A stretch of DNA of 43,775 nucleotides from an uncultured Lachnospiraceae bacterium. Its GTDB lineage: Bacteria > Bacillota > Clostridia > Lachnospirales > Lachnospiraceae. Where the stretch lies: NCBI GenBank assembly GCA_910585355.1, contig CAJUDN010000017.1:1-43775 (forward strand). Direction: 5' to 3'. How positions within the stretch are numbered: position 1 is the first letter of the stretch; each line of letters opens with the position of its first letter. Below the pieces are notes generated by a model that searched no databases, was not told where the DNA came from, and saw only the letters and a list, made by a program, of their open reading frames with translations. This document shows positions 1-7,855 of the stretch, piece by piece. Both the position numbers and the translations under genes were made by a program.

Positions 1-50
1 TCCCACGAAGTGGAACGCACAGCTACCAGAAAGCAATTTTCAGACACACT

Positions 51-1754
51 CTAGGGGCGCAGACGGAGAAATGCCTCATATAAATCCAGTGTTCCATATC
101 CAAATTCACGATTTGGGTATGTAAGCGCTGGATTTCTTTTTGCTCCCCGGATCAGGTATGTTTTAACAGAAGAGGTATTCATAAAGAAGTTATTTCCCTG
201 GATAACGCCCCAGTGCAGCAAAATGGCGGCGGCGCCGGCCGCATGAGCGGCAGCTGAGGAGGTTCCGGTCATCCTGGTAAAAGTACTATTGAGACCTGCG
301 CCCTGGACATTTACCCCGGGAGCGGCAAAATCGGGTTTTATCTGGCCGATGCGGTTGAAACCGCGGCTGGAGTGGATGTAGATTCCCCCGTGCACATGGT
401 CATAGGCCGTCACAGTCAGCAAGTTCGGGGAGTTGCCGGGGTCGGTAATGGTTGTATCGGGATCCGGGCGGAGGAAAAATGTATCGTCAGAAATAAAGCC
501 GCTGCTGGGAAGCCAGATATGAAAGGTTCCGCGAAGATCCAGAGTCCCGGCGACGGAAAGATTCCAGATTCCCGGCATGGGATTTTTAAACCGGATGAAT
601 ACCATCTGGCTGCCCGCTGTACCAATGGAAAAATTTGTGTAGACGGTGATTTCCGTGGGCTCCAAAAGAAATCTTAAGACATTTTCTTCGCCGGTTCTTG
701 GGGGCAGAGGCGATACGACTTCTCCGGTGGGGGAAGTGAAGCCCACCCGGTAGACCTCTACATTCTGCGCCCAGAGCTCCATGGAAAATCCGGCGTCATT
801 TTCCCCCACATTCAGCTCCACGCTCTGTATGGTATCGCCGGGTTCTGTGGCCCCGCGGTAATGGTGCCCGAATCCCGTTTCATTTCCGGCCGCCGTTACC
901 AGGACGGTGCCAATATAGCTGCTTATTTCGTCTAAGAAGGCGCTTAAAGGCAGATTTCCCACATGGCCGCCCTGGTTGGTTCCAACGCCGAGGCAGACTA
1001 CAAGAGGCTTATTGTACTGGCGCGCCAGGGAAAGCAGATAAGTGACTCCCATCATAATATCGTTTTCCTGATAGGCATCGGCATCCTGGCGTATCAGATA
1101 GAAGTCCCGAAGGTACTGCTTGGCTGGTTTGAGCTTTACTACCGCAATATCTGCCTGGGGAGCGGCTCCGGTAAAGTCAGCTTCTTCGTCCTCTCCGCCG
1201 GCAGCGACGGAGGCCAGAAAGGTTCCATGGCCGATTTCATCAGTGGAGGGAACCACGGACAGGGGATCATCAGAAGAGAGAGCGGCATTGATTGCTTCCT
1301 GTGGGTACTGGGTTCCATACAGGGAACGGAAGGAATTTCCAGGAACTACGTTTCCACTTCCATGGGTCTGATCCCAGATTCCAAGAATTCGGGAGGTGCC
1401 GTCGGGGTTTCGAAAAAGAGGGTTCTGATAATCAATCCCTGTATCCACAAAGCCGATGATGACTCCGGCACCCTGGTTTCCCAGGGCAGGAAGCCTGGAG
1501 GCAGGAAGAATGCCGGAAGATTCCATGCTGGTGGAATCCAGGAGAGAGTAGAGCTTGGGAACTGCGGCATAGGTATAGGAAGAGAAGGCGAGGGGCTTTA
1601 AGTCGCGAAGGGCCGTATAGATGACGGCAAAGTGCTGACTGACGAAATCAACGCATTCTGTGCCGGTCCGAGTAATAAATTCCTGAGGGGAAAGAGGGTA
1701 TCTGGCAATGAATTCCGCGTAGCTCTCAGAGGCTACATTTTCAGTACAGGCCAT
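51..1754 (-). CDS. S8 family (subtilisin-like) serine protease, clostridial Csp-like
   Basis: Predicted subtilisin-family protease of 567 residues. The catalytic residues are visible: Asp104 in VDTGID, His176 in GHGT and Ser499 in GTSSAAAHAAG, with oxyanion Asn291 in TAAGNE, so it should be active, unlike the pseudoprotease members of the Csp group. No signal peptide or membrane segment is apparent. The N-terminal stretch of about 95 residues and the long insert between the Asn and Ser blocks (about 295-475) fit the clostridial Csp-like S8 proteins, the best known of which act in spore germination; that role here is inference. Two in-frame ATGs exist; GGAG at 1762-1765 is 7 nt from the ATG at 1754 but only 1 nt from the one at 1760, so 1754 is chosen. 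It stands alone and is divergent from the glycan cluster. Confidence 0.88.
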   Translation of the reverse strand: MACTENVASESYAEFIARYPLSPQEFITRTGTECVDFVSQHFAVIYTALRDLKPLAFSSYTYAAVPKLYSLLDSTSMESSGILPASRLPALGNQGAGVIIGFVDTGIDYQNPLFRNPDGTSRILGIWDQTHGSGNVVPGNSFRSLYGTQYPQEAINAALSSDDPLSVVPSTDEIGHGTFLASVAAGGEDEEADFTGAAPQADIAVVKLKPAKQYLRDFYLIRQDADAYQENDIMMGVTYLLSLARQYNKPLVVCLGVGTNQGGHVGNLPLSAFLDEISSYIGTVLVTAAGNETGFGHHYRGATEPGDTIQSVELNVGENDAGFSMELWAQNVEVYRVGFTSPTGEVVSPLPPRTGEENVLRFLLEPTEITVYTNFSIGTAGSQMVFIRFKNPMPGIWNLSVAGTLDLRGTFHIWLPSSGFISDDTFFLRPDPDTTITDPGNSPNLLTVTAYDHVHGGIYIHSSRGFNRIGQIKPDFAAPGVNVQGAGLNSTFTRMTGTSSAAAHAAGAAAILLHWGVIQGNNFFMNTSSVKTYLIRGAKRNPALTYPNREFGYGTLDLYEAFLRLRP

Positions 1755-1884
1755 ATTCATACTCCAGAATAAAGTTGTTTATAATATATGAAAGGATAGG
1801 CCAAAACGTGTTACTGTTTACTTCCCGGCGAAAGGGGCAGGTAACCATGGCGGGAAAGTCAGGGACAGTTTCCGTGGAAATATA

Positions 1885-1913
1885 TGGACGGAGTCGAAAA
1901 AATAGTGTAATAT
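1885..1913 (+). promoter_or_regulatory. Weak candidate promoter of the glycan cluster
   Basis: TGGACG (1885-1890), a 17-nt spacer and TAATAT (1908-1913) lie just upstream of the first plus-strand gene. Both hexamers match consensus at 4 of 6 positions, so this is only a candidate. No better sigma-A site was seen between 1761 and 1935. Confidence 0.3.
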
Positions 1914-1935
1914 AAGGAAAGAAAGGGGATTTGTT

Positions 1936-2412
1936 ATGTTTGGTTTTCTGACATTTGGTACAACACTTACACTTTTGGATCTGGCATTAAAAAAGCAGGT
2001 GGAGGCACAGGAAGATAAGAACTTTCCGAGGGAATTAAAGGGTTCCCAGGGGCTTATATGGCTTTATAAAAATCATAATCCGGGATTTTCCTTCGGATTT
2101 CTGAAGGGAAGCCGGGCGGTGGAACTGGTCCCCTTATGTTTTGCATCGGGAATTGCGGGGGCATGGACGTATTTAATGGGGATCAGAGGCAGGTTTATGG
2201 AAAAGCTGGCCCTGACCCTGACTCTGGCCGGGGGCATCAGCAATGTTTATGACAGAATGGCCCGCGGTTATGTGGTGGATTATTTCAGCATACGCTGGAA
2301 GGGATTAAAAAAAGTAGTGTTAAATCTGGGAGACCTGTTTATTTTTACAGGCGCCGTCCTCGTGGCAGTTTTAGGATTTCTGAAGTCTGTGAAGGACTGG
2401 AAGGGTAATTAA
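1936..2412 (+). CDS. Signal peptidase II family protein (LspA-like)
   Basis: A 158-residue membrane protein of the prolipoprotein signal peptidase family, which cleaves signal peptides of lipid-modified prolipoproteins. The LspA motifs are present: an Asn-containing NHNPGFSFGF block (47-55), the ISNVYDR block (Asp106, Arg107), then VVDY (Asp115) and NLGD (Asp133), the last two being the catalytic aspartate pair of LspA. Membrane segments are visible near 62-82, 91-105 and 132-148. The first segment is shorter and more polar than in typical LspA and carries a charged loop at 19-36. It is followed after 31 bp by glf, so it is probably the first gene of the glycan operon. That is an unusual place for the housekeeping enzyme, so it may be a paralogue. 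Confidence 0.75.
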   Translation: MFGFLTFGTTLTLLDLALKKQVEAQEDKNFPRELKGSQGLIWLYKNHNPGFSFGFLKGSRAVELVPLCFASGIAGAWTYLMGIRGRFMEKLALTLTLAGGISNVYDRMARGYVVDYFSIRWKGLKKVVLNLGDLFIFTGAVLVAVLGFLKSVKDWKGN

Positions 2413-2443
2413 ATGGCAGCATCGGAACGGAGGAGACGCTATT

Positions 2444-3550
2444 ATGAAACAGTATGATTATCTGCTTGTGGGCAGCGGCCTGTTTGCAGGTGTATTCGCG
2501 TATTATGCGAAAAAGGAAGGAAAAAAATGTCTGGTTCTGGAAAAGAGGGAACACCTGGGCGGAAATATTTACTGTGAGGAAACAGAAGGTATCCATGTCC
2601 ATAAATATGGCGCCCATATTTTCCATACCAGCAACCGCAGGGTCTGGGATTTTGTCAACGGCCTGGTGGAATTTAACCGCTATACCAACAGCCCGGTGGC
2701 CAATTATAAAGGCGAAATGTACAACATGCCGTTTAATATGAACACCTTTAGCCGGATGTGGGGAATTTCCACGCCGGAGGAGGCCAGACAAATCATAGAT
2801 GAACAGCGGAAGGTGATAAAGGGGGAACCGAAAAATCTGGAAGAGCAGGCCATCAGCCTGGTGGGTACCCATATTTACCAGAAATTGGTGAAGGGCTACA
2901 CGGAAAAACAGTGGGGAAGATCCTGCAAGGAGCTTCCTGCCTTTATTATCAAACGTCTTCCAGTGCGCTATACCTATGATAATAATTATTTCAACGACCT
3001 ATATCAGGGTATTCCCATCGGCGGCTACAATAAAATTGTGGAAAAGCTGTTTGAGGGTTGTGAGATACGTTTGAATACGGATTATCTGGAAAAGAAGGCG
3101 GAGTACGATTCCCTGGCAGAAAAGGTGGTTTATACAGGAACCATCGACAGCTATTTTGGATATCGGTTTGGTAAGCTCCAGTACCGGAGTCTGCAGTTTG
3201 AAACGGAGGTTCTGGATACAGATAATTTTCAGGGCAATGCTGTAATCAACTACACGGACCGGGAAACTCCTTACACAAGAATCATTGAACATAAGCATTT
3301 CGAGTTCGGGACTCAGGAAAAGACTGTAATCACCAGAGAATATCCGGCCGAATGGGCGGAAGGCATGGAGCCTTATTATCCGGTCAATGATGAAAAGAAT
3401 CAGGAACTGTATCAGAATTATGCGGCTCTGGCCAACCGGGAGAACAGGGTGATTTTTGGCGGCAGACTGGCTGAGTACAAGTACTATGATATGGATAAGG
3501 TAATTGAATCGGCATTCGCCTGCGTGGAAAGGGAGTTTGGTCATGCATGA
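2444..3550 (+). CDS. glf: UDP-galactopyranose mutase
   Basis: FAD-dependent mutase that converts UDP-galactopyranose to UDP-galactofuranose in the cytoplasm; its presence predicts galactofuranose in the glycan built by this cluster. The 368 residues fit the bacterial family. The N terminus has the dinucleotide-binding fold DYLLVGSGLFAG followed by VLEKREHLGGNIY and the family-typical KYGAHIFHT block. The EKQWGRS region, the GGYNKIVEKL block and the C-terminal FGGRLAEYKYYDMDKVI segment are all characteristic. The start has a good GGAGG ribosome site (AACGGAGGAG). The stop codon overlaps the start of licD, which suggests translational coupling. Confidence 0.97.
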   Translation: MKQYDYLLVGSGLFAGVFAYYAKKEGKKCLVLEKREHLGGNIYCEETEGIHVHKYGAHIFHTSNRRVWDFVNGLVEFNRYTNSPVANYKGEMYNMPFNMNTFSRMWGISTPEEARQIIDEQRKVIKGEPKNLEEQAISLVGTHIYQKLVKGYTEKQWGRSCKELPAFIIKRLPVRYTYDNNYFNDLYQGIPIGGYNKIVEKLFEGCEIRLNTDYLEKKAEYDSLAEKVVYTGTIDSYFGYRFGKLQYRSLQFETEVLDTDNFQGNAVINYTDRETPYTRIIEHKHFEFGTQEKTVITREYPAEWAEGMEPYYPVNDEKNQELYQNYAALANRENRVIFGGRLAEYKYYDMDKVIESAFACVEREFGHA

Positions 3551-4385
3551 GTTTTATGAGCCGGAGATGTTAAAACGGCTTCAGAACACGGAGCTTTCCA
3601 TGTTAAAAGATTTTATGGAGCTTTGTGACGCCCATGGATTCGTTTATTTTGGAATCGGCGGTACGGGAATCGGCGCCCTGCGCCATCAGGGTTTTATTCC
3701 CTGGGATGATGATATTGACATTGCCATGCCGCGAAAGGATTTTGAAAAATTCCTCCGTCTGGCAAAAAAGGAATGGCAGGGGAAATATTACATTTTAAAT
3801 AATAAAACCAATGAAAATTATCCGATGATGACCACCAGGCTTTGCAAGTGTAATACCGTATTCCAGGAGCGGGTAATGAAGGAAGTGGACTGTCCCTTTG
3901 GAATCTTTCTGGATCTTTATGTGATGGATAACATTGCAGATGGAACAATTGCGGTGCAGATACAGGCCTGGACCGCCTGGTTTTGGAGTAAGCTTTTGGT
4001 GTTATCATGTATGGAAAAGCCATATCTGGCTCAGACAGGAGCAAAGGCGAAAGCTATTTGGGTGGTCTGCAGTCTGGTCCACAGGATTATAAAAGCGCTA
4101 CGTATTCGTCCGGCAATCTTTCGTGCTCACTGTGAGGCGGCCTGCCGGAAATATGAGAAGGTGAATACTAAACGGATGGCGTTTTTGCCGGATACTAATC
4201 CCTTCTGGAATGTGGTCAATAAGGAAAAAATGTTTCCGATTCAGAAACTGCCCTTTGAGGACACAGAGATGGCTTTTACCAGCGACATCCATGAGATTCT
4301 GGTAAGCCAGTACGGTGATTATATGATTATGCCGCCAAAGGACCGACAAAAGACCCACTACCCCCATCGCCTGGAATTTTCGTAA
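3543..4385 (+). CDS. LicD family phosphotransferase
   Basis: LicD-family enzyme of 280 residues. Known members move phosphocholine (or a related phospho-group) from a CDP-linked donor onto sugars of teichoic acids or capsules. The diagnostic N-terminal block is seen: GGTGIGALRHQGFIPWDDD at 39-57 followed by IDIAMPRKDFEKF, with the nucleotidyltransferase-type acidic residues Asp55-57 and Asp59. The start used here overlaps the end of glf and has GGGAG at 3531-3535; an upstream in-frame ATG at 3504 would add 13 unrelated residues inside glf and lacks a convincing ribosome site. A likely donor-making enzyme, the LicC-like transferase, lies two genes downstream. The acceptor and the transferred group are not known. 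Confidence 0.9.
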   Translation: MHEFYEPEMLKRLQNTELSMLKDFMELCDAHGFVYFGIGGTGIGALRHQGFIPWDDDIDIAMPRKDFEKFLRLAKKEWQGKYYILNNKTNENYPMMTTRLCKCNTVFQERVMKEVDCPFGIFLDLYVMDNIADGTIAVQIQAWTAWFWSKLLVLSCMEKPYLAQTGAKAKAIWVVCSLVHRIIKALRIRPAIFRAHCEAACRKYEKVNTKRMAFLPDTNPFWNVVNKEKMFPIQKLPFEDTEMAFTSDIHEILVSQYGDYMIMPPKDRQKTHYPHRLEFS

Positions 4386-4390
4386 CCGTT

Positions 4391-4739
4391 TGCAGGGCGG
4401 GGAAAAACGGACGGAAATGGACGTAAAGCTTGCTTATAAGGCAATTTTCGTCCGGTTTTCCACATCGGGCGGACGCCCGATGCTTCTTGTCCGTCTTAAA
4501 CGGACAAGAAGATAGCCCCTGTTGCGAATAATAACGACAGGACGGGGAAAAACGGATGAAAATAGGCGTAAAGTCTGCTTATAAGGCAATTTTCGTCCGG
4601 TTTTCCACATCGGGCGGACGCCCGATGCTTCTTGTCCGTTTTAAACGGACAAGAAGATAGCCTCTATTGCGAATAATAACGACGGGGCGGGGAAAAGCGG
4701 ATGAAAATAGGCGTAAAGCCTGCTTATAAGGCAATTTTC
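4391..4739 (+). repeat. 145-bp direct tandem repeat, 2.4 copies, with internal palindromes
   Basis: This non-coding stretch between licD and the PLP enzyme gene holds a tandem repeat with a period of exactly 145 bp: the block GCTTATAAGGCAATTTTC occurs near 4432, 4577 and 4722. Copies are about 4391-4535, 4536-4680 and a partial 4681-4739, differing at only a few positions. Each full copy has two inverted repeats: TCGGGC/GCCCGA around GGAC (4465-4480; 4610-4625), and CTTCTTGTCCGT/ACGGACAAGAAG (4483-4511; 4628-4656), the second copy of which is a near-perfect 29-nt palindrome. No T-run follows the stems, so they are not ordinary intrinsic terminators. Confidence 0.93.
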
Positions 4740-4777
4740 TGAAAGGAAGCGGGAAAAAGAAAAGAGGACATAGAGTC

Positions 4778-5830
4778 ATGTGTTATGTGAAGGAATGTGT
4801 AAAGGATATTGTGCGGATCGGCGGCCGGCAGGGACGTGCAAAGTTTCTAAGGCTGGACATGAATGAGAACCCGGAGGGCCTGCCGAAAGAGGTGGTGGAC
4901 AAGGTGAAGGCGGAGCTTACGCCGGAATTTTTTTCCACCTATCCGGAGCCGGAACGGTTCCTTAAAATTCTGGCGGAGTATCTGGGGATAAAGCAGGAAA
5001 ATGTCTGCGTCACCAACGGCTCTGACATGGCGATCCGGTATCTGTTCGAGGTGTTTGGCCGTCCGGGCTCTTCGGTTGTCACGGTATCTCCAACGTTTGA
5101 GATGTATCGGATCAACTGCTTGATTTTCGGGCTGAAGCATAAACCGGTGATGTACAATCCTGATTTTTCCCTGGATTTTTCAAAGATTCTGGATGCCATC
5201 ACAGAGGACGTCAGTATCGTTTCTGTTTTAAATCCCAATAATCCCATCGGTACGGTTTACGCCGACGGGCAGTTTGACGCCATTGCCAAAAGAGCAAAAG
5301 AGGCGGGGGCTCTGGTTATCGTAGATGAGGCCTATCATTATTTCTATGATAAAACCTTTTTAAATAAGATTTTTGACTATGATAATGTGATATTAATCAG
5401 GACCTTTTCCAAGCTGTTTTCTGTGGCGGCTGTACGGCTTGGATTTATTGCCGGAAATGAGAAACTGGTAAAGTATGTCTGGAATGTGCGCCCCACTTTT
5501 GATACCAATGCGGTGGCCTTAAAATTTGGAGAAGTGCTTTTAACAGAGCCGGGACTTTGCGAAAAACTTGTGGCAATCGAAAAGGAAGGACGGAAATACC
5601 TCACGGAGAGTTTAGGGGAGCATGGATATGAATATTTTGCGGAAAACGGAAATTATGCTTTTATCCGGCCGAAAACCTCTGTTTCTCAGGTGAAAGAGCG
5701 GCTGGAGGAAAAAAGGATTCTCATAAAGACCTACAATCAGGAAATACTTAAAGGCTATATTAGAATTTCCACCGGAAGCAAAAAGATCATGAAGCAGTTT
5801 ACGGAAGCGTTGTATGAGGTAGATCGATGA
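4778..5830 (+). CDS. HisC/CobD-like PLP-dependent aminotransferase or decarboxylase
   Basis: A 350-residue fold-type I PLP enzyme of the histidinol-phosphate aminotransferase / L-threonine-O-3-phosphate decarboxylase group. Visible motifs: MNENPEG (28-34), NPNNPIG (152-158), the PLP-binding DEAYHYF (Asp183), and RTFSKLFSVAAVRLGF with the Schiff-base Lys212 and Arg220. It does not lie among histidine genes. It overlaps the LicC-like nucleotidyltransferase by 4 nt and follows licD, so it most likely makes or modifies the small aminated compound that is activated and attached to the glycan. HisC-type transaminases and CobD-type decarboxylases cannot be told apart by eye; a phosphoserine- or phosphothreonine-decarboxylating activity would fit the context but is inference. 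Confidence 0.85.
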   Translation: MCYVKECVKDIVRIGGRQGRAKFLRLDMNENPEGLPKEVVDKVKAELTPEFFSTYPEPERFLKILAEYLGIKQENVCVTNGSDMAIRYLFEVFGRPGSSVVTVSPTFEMYRINCLIFGLKHKPVMYNPDFSLDFSKILDAITEDVSIVSVLNPNNPIGTVYADGQFDAIAKRAKEAGALVIVDEAYHYFYDKTFLNKIFDYDNVILIRTFSKLFSVAAVRLGFIAGNEKLVKYVWNVRPTFDTNAVALKFGEVLLTEPGLCEKLVAIEKEGRKYLTESLGEHGYEYFAENGNYAFIRPKTSVSQVKERLEEKRILIKTYNQEILKGYIRISTGSKKIMKQFTEALYEVDR

Positions 5831-6579
5831 AAGCATTTATTCTAGCGGCCGGGAGGGGCAGCCGCATAAGCAAATATATTCCCAATATTCCCAAATGTAC
5901 CGTTGACGTGGGCGGAGAGCCTCTAATCCGGCGGACTGTGGAGATGCTTTTGAAAAATAAAATTGACACCACAGTGATCGTGGGCTACCGTCATGCGGAA
6001 ATTGAGCGCGTACTGGAGGGCCTTTCGGTCCATATTGTATATAATCCTTTTTTTGATGTAACCAACAGCATCGGTTCTCTCTGGATGGCTGAAAGCGCAG
6101 GGCTTTTTACGGAAGACGACTGCATTGTGGCCAACGGAGATGTGTACTGGAGCCAGGAAATTCTGGATTTTGCAGTGAGGCAGAAGGAGGAAATCATTCT
6201 TCTGGCGGATTCGGCCCGGGTTTTGGATGGAGATTATTTCTTCGGAACGGAAGACGGGATGTTAAGACGGTATGGAAAAGGACTGACGCTTAAGGAGCGG
6301 GATTGCGAGTATACAGGTATTGTCTTCATGAAGGCTTCTTTTGTGCCGAAATTTTTAAAGAAACTCAATGAGCTGATTGATGCCCAGTGCCACGGAATGT
6401 GGTGGGAAGACGCCATTTACAGTATCAGCGGAGAGGAAGACATCCCCGTTAAGGATATCAATGGGTATTTCTGGGCTGAGGTGGATTTCATCGAAGATTA
6501 CAGAAGAATTCTGGACCATATCTCAGAAAAGACAGGAATGAAAACCAATGGAAGCATTATCACGCCTGATCATAGGTAA
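5827..6579 (+). CDS. LicC-like nucleotidyltransferase (NTP_transferase family)
   Basis: A 250-residue sugar-1-phosphate / phosphocholine nucleotidyltransferase-type protein. The N terminus shows the nucleotide-binding signature LAAGRGSR (6-13), PKC with Lys23, and GGEPLIRRTVEML, followed by VANGDVYW with metal-binding Asp105 and AEVDFIEDY (Asp220) near the end. This layout is that of LicC-type CTP:phosphocholine cytidylyltransferases. The gene starts in an ATGA overlap with the PLP enzyme gene, so the two should be made together. The expected product is a CDP-linked aminoalcohol phosphate (or similar) donor for LicD; choline itself is doubtful because no LicA kinase or LicB importer is present in the window. 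Confidence 0.87.
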   Translation: MKAFILAAGRGSRISKYIPNIPKCTVDVGGEPLIRRTVEMLLKNKIDTTVIVGYRHAEIERVLEGLSVHIVYNPFFDVTNSIGSLWMAESAGLFTEDDCIVANGDVYWSQEILDFAVRQKEEIILLADSARVLDGDYFFGTEDGMLRRYGKGLTLKERDCEYTGIVFMKASFVPKFLKKLNELIDAQCHGMWWEDAIYSISGEEDIPVKDINGYFWAEVDFIEDYRRILDHISEKTGMKTNGSIITPDHR

Positions 6580-7855
6580 GGAATCGAAGAATCCCGAAAG
6601 ACGTAATATTATCTGGAACATGGCAGGAAGTTTTTTGTATGCCCTGGCTTCCATGGTCCTTACTATCGCCGTGGTTCAGATTGCAGGAGGGGACGCGGGG
6701 GGAATCTTTACGTTTGCGTTCACCACCTTTGGACAGCATATGTTCATGATGGCTTATTTTGGAATACGTCCCTTCCAGATCACCGATATGGGGCATAAAT
6801 ATTCTTTCGGAGAGTATCTGGGACTCAGGTTTTTTACCTGCGGGGCGGCTCTTTTGGTGGGTTTTGTTTATGTTTTCGTCAATGATTATTCATTTGAGAA
6901 GGCGGCGACGGTCTTTCTCATGGTGGTATATAAGGTAATTGACGCGCTGGCGGACACCTTTGAGGCAGAGTTCCAGAGGAGCGGCAGACTTTACCTGACC
7001 GGGAAATCCAACGCATTCCGGACAGTGCTCTCCGTATCCGTTTTCTTGGGAGCGCTTTCCAAGACGAGAGATCTTGTGACTGCCAGTCTGATGGCAGTGG
7101 AGGCCCAGGCCATAGGATTTCTGATATTTGATGTTCTCATAATTCGGCGGCTTCCCAACATTGACTGGAAATCTGTACCCGGGAGGAAGTTTAGCCTGTT
7201 TAAGGATAATACGCTTCTGTTTTTTTCTGCGGTACTGGATTTTTATATTTTTTCCGCGTCCAAGTATGCTATTGAGGGTTGCATGGCGGATAAGGATCTG
7301 GCTGTTTATGGAGCTATTTTTATGCCTACCAGCGTGATTAATCTGGTAGCGGGATTTGTGATTCGCCCCTATCTTACAAAGCTTTCCTTAAACTGGGAAA
7401 TGGGAAGAGTGAAACTGTTTGTAAAGATCATTGGGCGGCTGTCAGGAATCATTGCCGTCCTTACGGTTTTAGCCGTGGGCGGCGCATGGGTTTTGGGAAT
7501 CCCGGTTTTAAGCCTTTTATATTCCAACCTCTCCTATGCCTTGAAGGACTGCCGGGCGGCGTTAGTCCTCATCATTGCGGGAGGCGCTCTCAATGCATAT
7601 ATGAACCTGTTTTATTATTCGCTTGTGATTATGAAAAAGCAGCGTTTCATTTTCGGGGTTTATGGGATTGTGGGGATTCTGGCTGTGGTGATTTCCACAC
7701 CGTTTGTCCGCTGGGGAGGAATCTTCGGCGGTGCTCTGGCCTATGTAGTTTTGACAGCGGCTCTGATGGCGCTCTTTGGGATTCTTGTGCTTGCGGGAAT
7801 TTTTGGCCGCAGGCGGTCTGGCATAACTTTTGAGAAAGGGAGGAAGGGACGTTGA
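6548..7855 (+). CDS. Wzx/TacF-like polysaccharide flippase
   Basis: A 435-residue polytopic membrane protein of the polysaccharide-flippase group (MOP superfamily). Many hydrophobic segments are visible along its length (for example about 22-45, 83-100, 160-185, 225-250, 300-330, 355-400). The N-terminal pattern NIIWNMAGSFLYALASMV, a glycine-rich loop and the FGIRPFQITD block are typical of Wzx-like proteins in Gram-positive glycan loci. It overlaps the end of the nucleotidyltransferase gene by 32 nt, with a CAGGAA ribosome site upstream. The placement after LicD and LicC-like genes recalls the pneumococcal teichoic-acid flippase TacF. It probably flips a lipid-linked repeat or a donor; the substrate is unknown. 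Confidence 0.85.
   Translation: MEALSRLIIGKESKNPERRNIIWNMAGSFLYALASMVLTIAVVQIAGGDAGGIFTFAFTTFGQHMFMMAYFGIRPFQITDMGHKYSFGEYLGLRFFTCGAALLVGFVYVFVNDYSFEKAATVFLMVVYKVIDALADTFEAEFQRSGRLYLTGKSNAFRTVLSVSVFLGALSKTRDLVTASLMAVEAQAIGFLIFDVLIIRRLPNIDWKSVPGRKFSLFKDNTLLFFSAVLDFYIFSASKYAIEGCMADKDLAVYGAIFMPTSVINLVAGFVIRPYLTKLSLNWEMGRVKLFVKIIGRLSGIIAVLTVLAVGGAWVLGIPVLSLLYSNLSYALKDCRAALVLIIAGGALNAYMNLFYYSLVIMKKQRFIFGVYGIVGILAVVISTPFVRWGGIFGGALAYVVLTAALMALFGILVLAGIFGRRRSGITFEKGRKGR

Noticed and set aside
4483-4656. Intrinsic terminators after licD
   Set aside because: The stems are strong but have no following T-run, and the downstream genes are functionally linked to licD.
4391-4739. CRISPR array
   Set aside because: Only 2.4 contiguous near-identical 145-bp units with no unique spacers and no cas genes nearby.
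4778-5830. Histidine biosynthesis hisC
   Set aside because: The motifs fit the HisC group, but the gene is embedded between licD and a LicC-like gene with no his genes, so the symbol was not assigned.
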